From assembly GCF_014697625.1 (NCBI RefSeq), contig NZ_JACJSG010000014.1, positions 1-64,000 of the forward strand: a DNA stretch of 64,000 nucleotides, written 5' to 3'. Positions 53,009-60,935 of the stretch are shown piece after piece. Numbering within the stretch: position 1 is the stretch's first letter; the number at the start of each line of letters is the position of its first letter. Origin of the DNA: Anabaena azotica FACHB-119 (GTDB lineage: Bacteria > Cyanobacteriota > Cyanobacteriia > Cyanobacteriales > Nostocaceae). The notes below the pieces were generated by a model. It made no database searches. It was not told the DNA's origin and was given only the letters and a program-made list of their open reading frames with translations. The position numbers and the translations under genes are program-made.

Positions 53009-53408
53009 GATGCTCTAGAGAAAATTGCCTGATTGTATAGCCAAGCCATCAGAAGCCTACTGGCGTTGATGACGGCTAAGATTAGCTGACATATTACTTC
53101 ATTTTTTCCAAATTGCTACACGTATTTTCTTTGTCAAAACAAAACAAAACATACGTAGGTAAATGGTTGGCACGATTTTGTAGGATTCAACCACCAGTAT
53201 TTGGAAACTGCACCTTGTATGCCTGGATTATTATTCTTTTAGGTGTCAATGTCAATTGCAATGTGCATCTCACTCGTGAAGCACAAGTTGCTGTATGATA
53301 TTGAGTTTTGGGTGTTTTGATTTCTGAGGGAAATTAAACCTCTCTAAAGTATCAAGCGAAACTTGCTTTTGTCAATTTTGATTTACTAATACTTGTTTAG
53401 TATTTAAT

Positions 53409-53476
53409 AGGACTTACGCAAGTGTCATCATCAAGCTAACTGTAGGGTGCTTCAGCCCCAATAATTTCGTACAGAA
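53409..53476. mobile_element. MITE-like element, family A, right-truncated copy 5
   Basis: The outer end aggacttacgcaa and an inner tagggtgcttcag are present; the right end is lost. It lies in the 680-base region between 53009 and psaM. Confidence 0.6.
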
Positions 53477-53554
53477 TAAAAGTATAAAAACAAAATTTAG
53501 TGACAACGCCAGTGTATAGATAATTTACATTATGGAAATCGCTATAACCAACAG

Positions 53555-53589
53555 AACACAACAATCCAGTTATTTTGGATTGTTGTGTT
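53555..53589. repeat. 13-bp perfect hairpin near psaM
   Basis: Arms AACACAACAATCC / GGATTGTTGTGTT with a 9-base loop lie 100 bp beyond the psaM stop on the minus strand. It has no T-tract. It may stabilise the psaM mRNA 3' end or act as a weak terminator. Confidence 0.6.
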
Positions 53590-53688
53590 CAGGAATATGG
53601 AGCTGGGTTTTACATCAAGTCTGTCTAATGGCTCATCATGAGAAATTCCCGTGATCAGCATTTGAGCAGAGATGATGTTGAGCTTCCA

Positions 53689-53808
53689 TTACTTGTAAAG
53701 TTCTGTTGCCAAGCGCCAAGCCAGAACACCTGGAATTAGGGCGACAACTAGAGCGATGTAGACTTGAGTATCTGAGATGGAAGTCACTGCAAGATACAGA
53801 TTAGGCAT
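53689..53808 (-). CDS. psaM: Photosystem I subunit XII (PsaM), N-terminally extended
   Basis: A 39-residue, one-helix photosystem I protein. The core SDTQVYIALVVALIPGVLAW followed by RLATELYK matches PsaM, which is usually 30-31 residues and ends RLSTELYK. PsaM sits in the PSI trimer interface near PsaB and helps to form stable trimers. Here an extra eight residues (MPNLYLAV) precede the usual start. The ATG at 53808 has AGGAGG at ideal distance (53817-53822 on the plus strand), so the extended start is well supported, and no other start lies in frame. The gene stands alone and is divergent from the sugar kinase. Confidence 0.9.
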   Translation of the reverse strand: MPNLYLAVTSISDTQVYIALVVALIPGVLAWRLATELYK

Positions 53809-53968
53809 GGTGGGAAACCTCCTAAGCTCGAATGGATGTTGAATAGTAGTTCGTTTACTACTTTTCCTTGTTTTGCCGAGAATGGGGAATATCTTGTTAC
53901 AAGATGCAACAAAAGCAGTGATAAGTCAGTAATTTTGGTTATTTTTCATAAAAAAAATTTATAAAAAT

Positions 53969-55237
53969 ATGGATTTTTATTTAGGAATCGACTTTGGCAC
54001 GTCAGGGGCTAGGGCTGTGGTCATCGATGAGGCTGCTCACATCCAGGCACAAGTGCGGTATCCTTGGGGGGCGGATGCTGAGTTAGCGTCGAGTTGGCAG
54101 AGGGCTTTGTTGACGCTGCTAGGAGAAATTCCTGAAGAGTTGCGGCGAGGGATGAGGGCGATCGCCATCAACGGGACTTCCTCTACAGTCTTATTATGCG
54201 ATGGGGATGGCAACCCGGTAGATACGCCTTTACTCTACAACGATGGGCGGGGATCATCGGTGCTGGGGGAGTTGAGAGATATCGCCCCGCCAAATCATAC
54301 AGTTCTCAGCGCTACCTCTAGCTTGGCTAAATTGCGGTGGATGATGCAGTTACCTGCTTTTGGGGAGGCGAGATATTTTCTGCATCAAGCCGACTGGCTG
54401 GCGTTTCTCTTACATGGACAGTTGGGAATTAGCGACTACCACAATGCTTTAAAACTGGGGTATGACGTGGAATGTTTGCAATATCCAGAATGGTTGTTAG
54501 GGTTGCAAATACCGCTTGAGTTACCCAAAGTATTAGCGCCTGGGACTCCCATTGGTGAATTACGTCCTGAAATATCTCAACAGTTCCTATTTCCGGCAAA
54601 TTGCTTGGTCTGTGCTGGGACAACGGATAGTATTGCGGCTTTTCTGGCGAGTGGGGCTAAATCTCCAGGGGAAGCTGTGACTTCCCTGGGTTCAACGCTG
54701 GTGTTGAAATTGTTGAGTCGCACTCGTGTAGAGGATGCAAGGTATGGAATTTATAGCCATCGCCTTGGTGATTTGTGGCTGACTGGCGGTGCGTCAAATA
54801 CGGGGGGTGCTGTGTTACGGGAGTTTTTTAGCGATGCTGAGTTGGAAAATTTGAGTCGTGAGATTGATGCTGGTAAAGCCAGTGAATTAGATTATTATCC
54901 TTTGTTGAAGGTAGGAGAACGCTTCCCTATCAACGATGCTAATTTACCCCCACGCCTCACACCACGCCCAGATCATCCTGTGGAATTTCTGCATGGGTTG
55001 TTAGAAAGTATCGCCCGCATAGAAACTCAGGGATATGAACTATTACAAAAATTGGGTGCGGATAGCTTGACTCAAGTATATACAGCTGGTGGTGGGGCAA
55101 AAAACCCTACTTGGACGGCAATTCGTCAAAGAAATTTACAAGTTCCTGTAATTTCCTCAATGAATACAGAAGCCGCCTATGGAACGGCGTTGCTGGCGAT
55201 GGGGGGATTGGGGGTTGGGGAAGAGATAATTTTTTAA
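53969..55237 (+). CDS. FGGY-family sugar kinase (D-ribulose kinase type)
   Basis: An ATP-dependent carbohydrate kinase of 422 residues. The phosphate-1 motif is YLGIDFGTSGARAVVID, phosphate-2 is VCAGTTDSIAAFLASG, and the adenosine motif is VYTAGGGAKNPTWTAIRQRN. The overall pattern is closest to the cyanobacterial and plant-type XK1 group, reported to phosphorylate D-ribulose. Compared with Escherichia coli xylulokinase (about 480 residues) it is short. The stop codon TAA is supplied by the first bases of an inserted family D element, so the final residues may differ from relatives. Confidence 0.88.
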   Translation: MDFYLGIDFGTSGARAVVIDEAAHIQAQVRYPWGADAELASSWQRALLTLLGEIPEELRRGMRAIAINGTSSTVLLCDGDGNPVDTPLLYNDGRGSSVLGELRDIAPPNHTVLSATSSLAKLRWMMQLPAFGEARYFLHQADWLAFLLHGQLGISDYHNALKLGYDVECLQYPEWLLGLQIPLELPKVLAPGTPIGELRPEISQQFLFPANCLVCAGTTDSIAAFLASGAKSPGEAVTSLGSTLVLKLLSRTRVEDARYGIYSHRLGDLWLTGGASNTGGAVLREFFSDAELENLSREIDAGKASELDYYPLLKVGERFPINDANLPPRLTPRPDHPVEFLHGLLESIARIETQGYELLQKLGADSLTQVYTAGGGAKNPTWTAIRQRNLQVPVISSMNTEAAYGTALLAMGGLGVGEEIIF

Positions 55238-55345
55238 CGTGAGTTCGATGAACCTCTCCCTCCCAACCTCCCTCTCCTCGTAGGAGAGGGAGGAGAAACG
55301 AAAAAATACCTCACCCCCAACCCCTCTCCTCGTAGGAGCGAAAAG
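55235..55345. mobile_element. MITE-like element, family D, right-truncated copy
   Basis: It starts with TAACGTGAGTTCGA, whose TAA is the stop of the sugar-kinase gene. It contains the cctctccctc / gaggagaggg hairpin, but the right end is not found. It is followed by a ggtgggcaatgcccacc hairpin (55363-55383). Confidence 0.7.
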
Positions 55346-55418
55346 TCTCTTGTGTGGAAGCAGGTGGTGGGCAATGCCCACCCTACGAAATCTGAGATTG
55401 GGTTAGTGTTTTGTATGT

Positions 55419-56021
55419 TTATCTGGAAGGGTCTGGGCGGGCTTCACCAGGAGGATGAGGCGGAACACCGAGCGCGTCTTTTAATTGTTGTTCGGTCACA
55501 CCTAACTTGGTGGCGGCGGCGGCAAAATCGGGGCGGGGTGGACGTTGATTTCTATCTCCAGGGCTGGGAGGATTGGCTGGTACTCCTAGTGCGTCTTTTA
55601 AGCGTTGTTCAGTTACACCTAACTTGGTGGCGGCGGCGGCAAAATCTGGGCGGGGTGGATGAGGCGGAACACCGAGCGCGTCTTTTAATTGTTGTTCAGT
55701 CACACCTAACTTTGTGGCTGCTGCGGCAAAATCGGGGCGGGGTGGACGTTGATTTCTATCTCCAGGGCTGGGAGGATTGGCTGGTACTCCTAGCGCATCT
55801 TTTAATTGTTGTTCAGTTACACCTAACTTGGTGGCGGCTGCTTTAAAATCGGGGCGGGGTGGACGCTGTTTGTCTGGTGGTTGGTTGGGTTGTGGTGATG
55901 CTTGGGCAATTGGATAGGCTGAATTAGCAGGATTTACCTGATTGAGATAAATTAAACCAAATGTACCAACCGCAAGGGAAATTGCTGTTACGACTACTGC
56001 TTTATTAAGCTTCATTGTCAT
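55419..56021 (-). CDS. Exported repeat protein with four RPDF...LGVP units
   Basis: A 200-residue exported protein with a signal peptide (LNKAVVVTAISLAVGTFGLI, cleavage near ANSAYPIA). The mature part is four copies of a 25-residue unit RPDFAAAATKLGVTEQQLKD-ALGVP, separated alternately by a 14-residue (ANPPSPGDRNQRPP) and a 4-residue (PHPP) linker. The unit is a predicted helix-turn-helix with Pro-rich joints. The doublet repeats nearly exactly, so an earlier 204-bp duplication is likely. Alternate reading frames are also open because the DNA repeats. I do not recognise a function. The operator-like element at 56064-56107 lies directly upstream of its start. Confidence 0.8.
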   Translation of the reverse strand: MTMKLNKAVVVTAISLAVGTFGLIYLNQVNPANSAYPIAQASPQPNQPPDKQRPPRPDFKAAATKLGVTEQQLKDALGVPANPPSPGDRNQRPPRPDFAAAATKLGVTEQQLKDALGVPPHPPRPDFAAAATKLGVTEQRLKDALGVPANPPSPGDRNQRPPRPDFAAAATKLGVTEQQLKDALGVPPHPPGEARPDPSR

Positions 56022-56063
56022 CTCCTACAAGTTAGATTGTTTATGTTTCTATTGAAATAGCTG

Positions 56064-56107
56064 AAAATTACAGTTAGCCCTGCTTTTGAATTACAGTTTT
56101 GTAATTT
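56064..56107. promoter_or_regulatory. Putative response-regulator operator, site 1
   Basis: ATTACA half-sites begin at 56067 and 56090 (23-bp spacing); the second is part of a perfect inverted repeat AATTACA-GTTT-TGTAATT (56089-56106). The same layout recurs at 57063-57107. Confidence 0.55.
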
Positions 56108-56130
56108 TTGCGCTTAGTACAATGCTTAAA

Positions 56131-56862
56131 TCACGCTATCCTCAGCCCAACATCAAAGGTGGCGCTATAACCTTGTCCATTTTGAGTGAGCTTGAGCAAC
56201 AGTTGCTCGCCACCATCAGCAAAAATTCCATCATCAGTGTTTTTGGTTGTGCGTTGTTCCTTTCTGGGGTAGGGTGGTTGACTGTAAACGCGATCGCTGA
56301 TTTTGTCATCAAAATATAGTTGGGAGGTAAACTCATAACTTTCCTGTGATGTCCCAGTTGTGCGAACTTTAAAATGGATATGCACAGTTCTGCCTGGATA
56401 CCAACCAGGATAAATAGTTGTGAACTGCACATTTCCCTGAGCATCCGTTATTTGATAACCACGGAGAAATTTTTTGCCAATAGTATTAAAACTTCTGTCT
56501 GTCACATCCGAATAAACACCGGAAGCATCACAGTGCCAAACATCGACGATCGCACCTACTAATGTTGTACAACTATTACTACCGACTTGAGAAATGTGCA
56601 GTGTCAGTTGTAGTGGTACACCTGGTTTCACTGAACCATCGGTGGGATCGGCACGAATATCAGAACGGTTAAGCTTTTCGTCTACAAAATACGGCCCTTC
56701 CGTTTGCTCTGGACTGACAACACAGGTAGGTTGAGACGATGCTAGGGCGGTTTGACTGGACTTTCTCGGTAGGCATCCAAACACAAGTATTGCACTTCCC
56801 ATTGCCTTAAATAAAGCAAGTGCTTGTCTGCGAGTGAAAAGGCGGCGTAGGTGATTTGTCAT
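56131..56862 (-). CDS. Exported intradiol ring-cleavage dioxygenase-like protein
   Basis: A 243-residue non-haem iron dioxygenase fold of the protocatechuate 3,4-dioxygenase type. Conserved parts are EQTEGPYFVDEKLNRSDIR, VDVWHCDASGVYSDV with the first Tyr ligand, TIYPGWYPGRTVHIHFKV with the second Tyr and the two His ligands, and TSQLYFDD. The N-terminus has a twin-arginine-like motif (FTRRQALALF) and a lipobox-like VFGC29, so it is probably exported, possibly as a lipoprotein. Secreted members of this family often have unknown substrates. It is transcribed in the same direction as the 34-residue peptide gene upstream. Confidence 0.85.
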   Translation of the reverse strand: MTNHLRRLFTRRQALALFKAMGSAILVFGCLPRKSSQTALASSQPTCVVSPEQTEGPYFVDEKLNRSDIRADPTDGSVKPGVPLQLTLHISQVGSNSCTTLVGAIVDVWHCDASGVYSDVTDRSFNTIGKKFLRGYQITDAQGNVQFTTIYPGWYPGRTVHIHFKVRTTGTSQESYEFTSQLYFDDKISDRVYSQPPYPRKEQRTTKNTDDGIFADGGEQLLLKLTQNGQGYSATFDVGLRIA

Positions 56863-56908
56863 CAGTTATCAGTTATCAGTTAAATACGTTGGTGAAACAC
56901 CACAGCAA

Positions 56909-57013
56909 TTAATCGCGTGGATTAGCTGCGATCGCTTGATTAGGTGCAATAATACCGAATGTACCAATCACGAGCATGACTGCTACTGCTAAAATTGGGC
57001 GAAGATTTCTCAT
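56909..57013 (-). CDS. 34-residue exported micropeptide candidate
   Basis: The frame encodes a 34-residue peptide, MRNLRPILAVAVMLVIGT followed by FGIIAPNQAIAANPRD. It is essentially a signal peptide with an AIA cleavage site and a tail of five residues. The GTFG-IxxNQ pattern resembles the signal peptide of the repeat protein at 55419-56021 (GTFGLIYLNQ). GAGG lies about six bases before the ATG. It is placed between the operator-like element and the dioxygenase gene, so it is likely cotranscribed with the latter. It may be a truncated relic of a paralogue or a true micropeptide. Confidence 0.5.
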   Translation of the reverse strand: MRNLRPILAVAVMLVIGTFGIIAPNQAIAANPRD

Positions 57014-57062
57014 AATTAACCTCGAAATTTATTGTTGCTGATATTTATGATTGAGCCACCCC

Positions 57063-57115
57063 AAAATTACAGCTTGCCCATTTTCTAAATTACATTTTTG
57101 TAATTTGAGCTAAAG
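57063..57115. promoter_or_regulatory. Putative response-regulator operator, site 2
   Basis: ATTACA half-sites begin at 57066 and 57089 (23 bp apart), and AAATTACA-TTTT-TGTAATTT forms an inverted repeat at 57088-57107. It lies upstream of the micropeptide-dioxygenase unit and on the other side of the two-component genes. Confidence 0.55.
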
Positions 57116-57120
57116 GGTAT

Positions 57121-57220
57121 GGGACTTACGCAATTATCATAATCAAAGTAACTGTAGGGTGCGTCAGCCCCAATAATTTCGTACAGATTCAAGGATTTCC
57201 CACATCTGACGCACCCTACC
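57121..57220. mobile_element. MITE-like element, family A, copy 6, between two operator copies
   Basis: The outer left end gggacttacgcaa and inner ends gtagggtgcgtcag / ctgacgcaccctac are present, and the outer right end is missing. A perfect 31-base direct repeat (57085-57115 and 57228-57258) flanks it. Confidence 0.7.
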
Positions 57221-57227
57221 CCAAGTG

Positions 57228-57258
57228 CTAAATTACATTTTTGTAATTTGAGCTAAAG
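57228..57258. promoter_or_regulatory. Putative operator, site 3 (31-base repeat of site 2)
   Basis: An exact copy of 57085-57115, carrying the AAATTACA / TGTAATTT inverted repeat, 45 bp upstream of the response-regulator start. It is well placed for autoregulation. Confidence 0.5.
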
Positions 57259-57303
57259 ATTAATCAATCTAAAATGGAACAATAGATGAACTAATTAATA
57301 TTT

Positions 57304-57984
57304 GTGAAGGTTCTATTTGTTGAAGATGAAGCTAAAATTGCTAACTTCGTCCGGGCTGGACTGAAGGAGTTGGGGTTTGTCGTAGACTATTGCGACAACG
57401 GTGATGAAGGATATCTGCGGGCATTAGATCATGAATATGATGCGATTATTCTGGATATTATGGTTCCGGGAAAAGATGGGCTATCAATTCTCAAACAACT
57501 GCGGCGAGAAGGTCGTAATGCTCCGGTAATTTTGTTAACAGCCCGCAATGAACTAGACGATCGCTTACAAGGTCTGAATTTGGGTGCGGATGATTATATT
57601 GCTAAACCGTTCTTTGTGGAAGAGTTAGCGGCTCGTATTCATGCGGTTGTGCGCCGGAGTGTAGGTGAGAGGCAAAATCTCCTGGTGGTGGGGTCAATCA
57701 AACTCGATCGCATCACGCGCGAAGTGACTTGCAATCAACGAGCAATTGAACTTACCAGTCGGGAGTTTAATCTGTTGGAATATCTCATGCGCTCTCCGGG
57801 AAGAGTTTTCACCCGTACCCAAATTCTGGAGCAGGTTTGGGGTTATGACTTTCACCCTAACACTAATGTTGTGGATGTATCTATCCAGCGCATCCGCAAA
57901 AAAGTTGACTCTATCGATGAAGCTAGTTGGATTGAAAGCATTCGCGGCGTTGGCTATCGGTTTCGCAAACCAGAATCAACATGA
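57304..57984 (+). CDS. OmpR/PhoB-family response regulator
   Basis: A 226-residue DNA-binding response regulator. The receiver domain has FVEDE, the phosphoacceptor Asp51 in AIILDIMVPGKDG, LTARNELDDRLQGLNLGADD and Lys101-type IAKPF. A winged-helix domain follows (about 130-223) with AIELTSREFNLLEYLMRSPG and VVDVSIQRIRKKVD. The receiver sequence most resembles the CusR/CopR metal-stress branch. The start is GTG (57304). It overlaps the next gene by four bases (ATGA), forming an operon with the sensor kinase. The putative operator copy at 57228-57258 lies directly upstream. Confidence 0.95.
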   Translation: MKVLFVEDEAKIANFVRAGLKELGFVVDYCDNGDEGYLRALDHEYDAIILDIMVPGKDGLSILKQLRREGRNAPVILLTARNELDDRLQGLNLGADDYIAKPFFVEELAARIHAVVRRSVGERQNLLVVGSIKLDRITREVTCNQRAIELTSREFNLLEYLMRSPGRVFTRTQILEQVWGYDFHPNTNVVDVSIQRIRKKVDSIDEASWIESIRGVGYRFRKPEST

Positions 57985-59411
57985 AACAACTGCGATCGTT
58001 TCGCCTGCGAATTGCTCTGTTGTCTGCGGCTCTGGCTGGCAGTACATTAGTTGGGTTTGGTGCAGTTTCCTGGTTGCAGATTTATAATGCCAAAATCAGT
58101 GGTTTAGACGTAGAACTGTTAAATCAGTTGATGCGAGCCAGTCGCCCACACCAACAAGAACGATTACCTCCTCCACCAAGAGTAGAAATAAATACCAAAA
58201 ATCCTATCGCCCTACTGGTGCTTGATGCTAATGGTGAAATAGTTTTTCAATCCAACTTGGTATCTACCGATAGTGAGCTAAACCGCTTATTGGTTGAGCG
58301 TCTGAGATTAACACCTTTAGCGCCACCGCCTCCAAGAGAACGATTAAATCCAGCCTTAGAACCACCATCTTTTCGCCCAATTCCTCCACAATTTGTTACC
58401 GCAAAGACAGCAACAGCAATTTGGCGGATAGGAGCCGCTAAATTTCCCTATAATCAGGTGGCGATCGCAGTCAGCCTGGAAGCTGTCAATCAAGAGATGG
58501 CGACAATTCGCAATATTTTCTTGGTTTCCATTCCCACGGCGTTGCTAATGGTTGCGGTTGGTGCATGGTTAATTTCTGGTGGGGCTTTGCGTCCTATCAA
58601 TCAATTAACGGGTGTAATTCAACAGGTGACAGTCAAGGGGTTAGATCAGCGCATTCCTATCGGGACAACTGATGTTGAGTTTGTGCAACTGATTGTGGTG
58701 TTTAACCAAATGCTAGAACGCTTAGAACGCAGTTTTACCCAAGCCTCTCGCTTCAGTGCTGATGCGGCTCACGAACTGAAAACGCCGCTAACAATTTTGC
58801 AAGGCGAACTGGAACGAACTCTGCAACAGGTTGAGCCTGGGAGTGAAGTGCAACAAAGTCTCAGCAATCTCTTGGATGAAGTGCGCCGTCTGAGTGGAAT
58901 TATGCGGAAACTGTTGCTGCTATCTCTAGCCGATGCGGGACAAATGAGCTTGTATTTGGTTGAGGTGGATATGTCAGGGTTACTTATGGAGATGGTAGAG
59001 GATGTGGAACTGCTGGCTCCTAGTTTGACTGTGGAAACTGATATTCCTAGTGGCTTGAAAGTAGAGGGCGATCGCGATTTGCTCATGCAGGTTCTGCAAA
59101 ACCTGTTGAGTAATGCCATCAAATACAATCTTGCCCAAGGTTGGATGAAGATTTATGCTGGGAAAATGTCAACAAATATTCAGATTACCATCGCCAATGC
59201 TTCAAAAGACATTCCTCAGAGCGATCGCGATCGGCTTTTTGACCGCTTCTATCGCGGCGATCCGGCGCGTACCCGTCAAGTTGAAGGTATTGGTCTAGGA
59301 CTGAGTTTAGCCCGTGAAATTGCTCGCGCTCACCGTGGCGACCTCACCCTTGACTCAACATTGAACGGTCAAACAGCGTTTACCCTCACCTTACCAATGG
59401 CTCATCAATAG
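57981..59411 (+). CDS. Two-component sensor histidine kinase (HAMP, HisKA, HATPase)
   Basis: A 476-residue membrane sensor. It has an N-terminal membrane helix (residues 9-33), a sensor domain with Pro-rich segments (34-170), a second helix (FLVSIPTALLMVAVGAWLIS) and a HAMP linker (GGALRPINQLTGVIQQVTV). HisKA has the phosphorylated His264 in SADAAHELKTPLTILQ. The ATPase domain has an N box (LLQVLQNLLSNAIKYN), a degenerate D-box-like strand and GIGLGLSLAREIARAHRGDL. The overall architecture resembles heavy-metal or envelope sensor kinases. It is translated with the response regulator through an ATGA overlap. Confidence 0.95.
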   Translation: MKQLRSFRLRIALLSAALAGSTLVGFGAVSWLQIYNAKISGLDVELLNQLMRASRPHQQERLPPPPRVEINTKNPIALLVLDANGEIVFQSNLVSTDSELNRLLVERLRLTPLAPPPPRERLNPALEPPSFRPIPPQFVTAKTATAIWRIGAAKFPYNQVAIAVSLEAVNQEMATIRNIFLVSIPTALLMVAVGAWLISGGALRPINQLTGVIQQVTVKGLDQRIPIGTTDVEFVQLIVVFNQMLERLERSFTQASRFSADAAHELKTPLTILQGELERTLQQVEPGSEVQQSLSNLLDEVRRLSGIMRKLLLLSLADAGQMSLYLVEVDMSGLLMEMVEDVELLAPSLTVETDIPSGLKVEGDRDLLMQVLQNLLSNAIKYNLAQGWMKIYAGKMSTNIQITIANASKDIPQSDRDRLFDRFYRGDPARTRQVEGIGLGLSLAREIARAHRGDLTLDSTLNGQTAFTLTLPMAHQ

Positions 59412-59739
59412 AGTTTATTTATCAAGTAAAAATAAAGTTACTGTAGTGGCTTGGCAAAATTGAACGCAGATAAACGCAGATAAACGCAGATGAGTATGGG
59501 CGCAGGGTAGGGTGCGTCAGTTTAAATAGGACTTACGCATGAAAACGAAAAATCAAGGGTTTGGACAAGGGTATAGGGGTATAGGGGTGTAGGGGGGTAA
59601 GCCTTCAAAACCTACACCCTTACACCCTTACACCCTTACACCCAGTCTTAACAGATAACATTGGTGCGTAAGTCCTGTTAAATATTTTTTGTGTAGCTAT
59701 GGTATTTCGTACTGACTCACCCTAAATTTTGGATATTTT
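59412..59739. other. Intergenic region with a family A element and repeated aaacgcagat
   Basis: The 328 bases hold tandem aaacgcagat units near 59464-59492 and the family A element at 59528-59676. No gene is supported. The convergent McrC and kinase genes end here. Confidence 0.5.
59528..59676. mobile_element. MITE-like element, family A, copy 7
   Basis: The complete ends are aggacttacgca and tgcgtaagtcct, with an interior like that at 3069-3169 and ggtataggggt / tacaccctta repeats. Confidence 0.8.
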
Positions 59740-60930
59740 TTATTTGGAAGTCGCATACAGGAGTTCGTTTAAAAAGGTTTGACCTGCAATATCAAGATGA
59801 TCATTAAGTGCAAAGGTTAGGCTGCGTACTCTGATATTGCCAATAAAAGTGTTTAAGGTATGAGTTAAGGCTGTTGGGTAAACTAAAGTTACTTCTTGGC
59901 AATTTTTAGAGACAGCGTAAGCTACTACTTGAGCTATATCTTCAGATGATGGACTATCCGGGGCTTTATACTTTGTATCAATAATATATTTAGGTGTAAT
60001 AGTTGCAGTATCGTACAGAATTAAATCTGTCTTAAAGTAAATATTCTTTCCTATATTGATTCTTTCTTGGGATTTGAGAGTTAAATTTGATGGCAAGTGA
60101 AACTTAAGCCATTCTGCAACAAATATCTCATACAAACGCTCCATATTTACTAGAAAGGGTAAAGTGGTATTGTTACCCTTTTCATGGCTGGGTGTAGTAT
60201 TTTCTAAGAAAAATCGACACAGAGCATGGAGGATTTGATAATCTTCATTAAGGCGATTGTATTGGCGTTGAATACAGTCTTCTGCTGTATAAGTTTGTAG
60301 CGTGACTAAGCCTTGTAGTGCATGATAAGCTTTTCGGACTATTGCTGACACTTTGTCAGAACACAAACCACTATATCCAATAATATGTAATGTCCAGGCA
60401 AGGATTTGATTTTCTGCAACATCAGCCGTATGTTCTTCATATTGACATTTAAGTTTTACTTCCCAAGGTTTTTGGATTATTTGCTGTAAATTTAGCTTGC
60501 CTCGCACATAAGAAATATTTTCTGTTTTAGGTAAGTAAGTACGATATAATCCTTTGCGACATCGTTCTAAAACTTTCTGAGCTAATATATAAGCGAGTTT
60601 ATTATAAAAGCCTTCTAAGGATTCACAATTCATTTGTCCTTCTAGGAAGCGAAAACTCTTTAAATTATAAGCATACTCCAGCATAGCAAAAAGGTTTACA
60701 ATGGAAACCTTGGGATTGATTTTTATAGCTATCTCCGAGCTTAGAGGAATGTAACCTACCCATCCTTTGGCTTTTAAATAACCTTGATGACGAGTTATAT
60801 AATTAGGAAATTCTACATCTACTTGTGCTGTATATTTTTCATACAGTTTAATTCCGGCTTCAGGGGGTATATCATCAGGCTCAAAGTATTTAGTTTGATA
60901 TTCGGTGATTTCAATAATTTTTAAGGTCAC
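59740..60930 (-). CDS. mcrC: McrC-family endonuclease subunit of a McrBC restriction system
   Basis: McrC supplies the nuclease activity of the modification-dependent McrBC system. The 396-residue protein begins with a LlaI-like N-terminal domain (about 1-90). The middle is helical, with YVRGKLNLQQ and VAENQILAWTLH. The catalytic PD-(D/E)XK core is in the last third: KTDLILYD with Asp302, and KYIIDTKYK with Asp318 and Lys320. The stop-to-start gap to mcrB is only 5 bp, so the two are an operon. The length is typical of McrC. Confidence 0.9.
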   Translation of the reverse strand: MTLKIIEITEYQTKYFEPDDIPPEAGIKLYEKYTAQVDVEFPNYITRHQGYLKAKGWVGYIPLSSEIAIKINPKVSIVNLFAMLEYAYNLKSFRFLEGQMNCESLEGFYNKLAYILAQKVLERCRKGLYRTYLPKTENISYVRGKLNLQQIIQKPWEVKLKCQYEEHTADVAENQILAWTLHIIGYSGLCSDKVSAIVRKAYHALQGLVTLQTYTAEDCIQRQYNRLNEDYQILHALCRFFLENTTPSHEKGNNTTLPFLVNMERLYEIFVAEWLKFHLPSNLTLKSQERINIGKNIYFKTDLILYDTATITPKYIIDTKYKAPDSPSSEDIAQVVAYAVSKNCQEVTLVYPTALTHTLNTFIGNIRVRSLTFALNDHLDIAGQTFLNELLYATSK

Positions 60931-60935
60931 TTGTT

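Noticed and set aside
53113..53298. A 61-codon frame
   Set aside because: It has a TTG start only, no ribosome-binding site and no conserved pattern.
55352..55846. A 164-codon frame opposite the repeat protein
   Set aside because: It is open only because the sense repeats avoid the relevant codons; the sense frame has a signal peptide and regular units.
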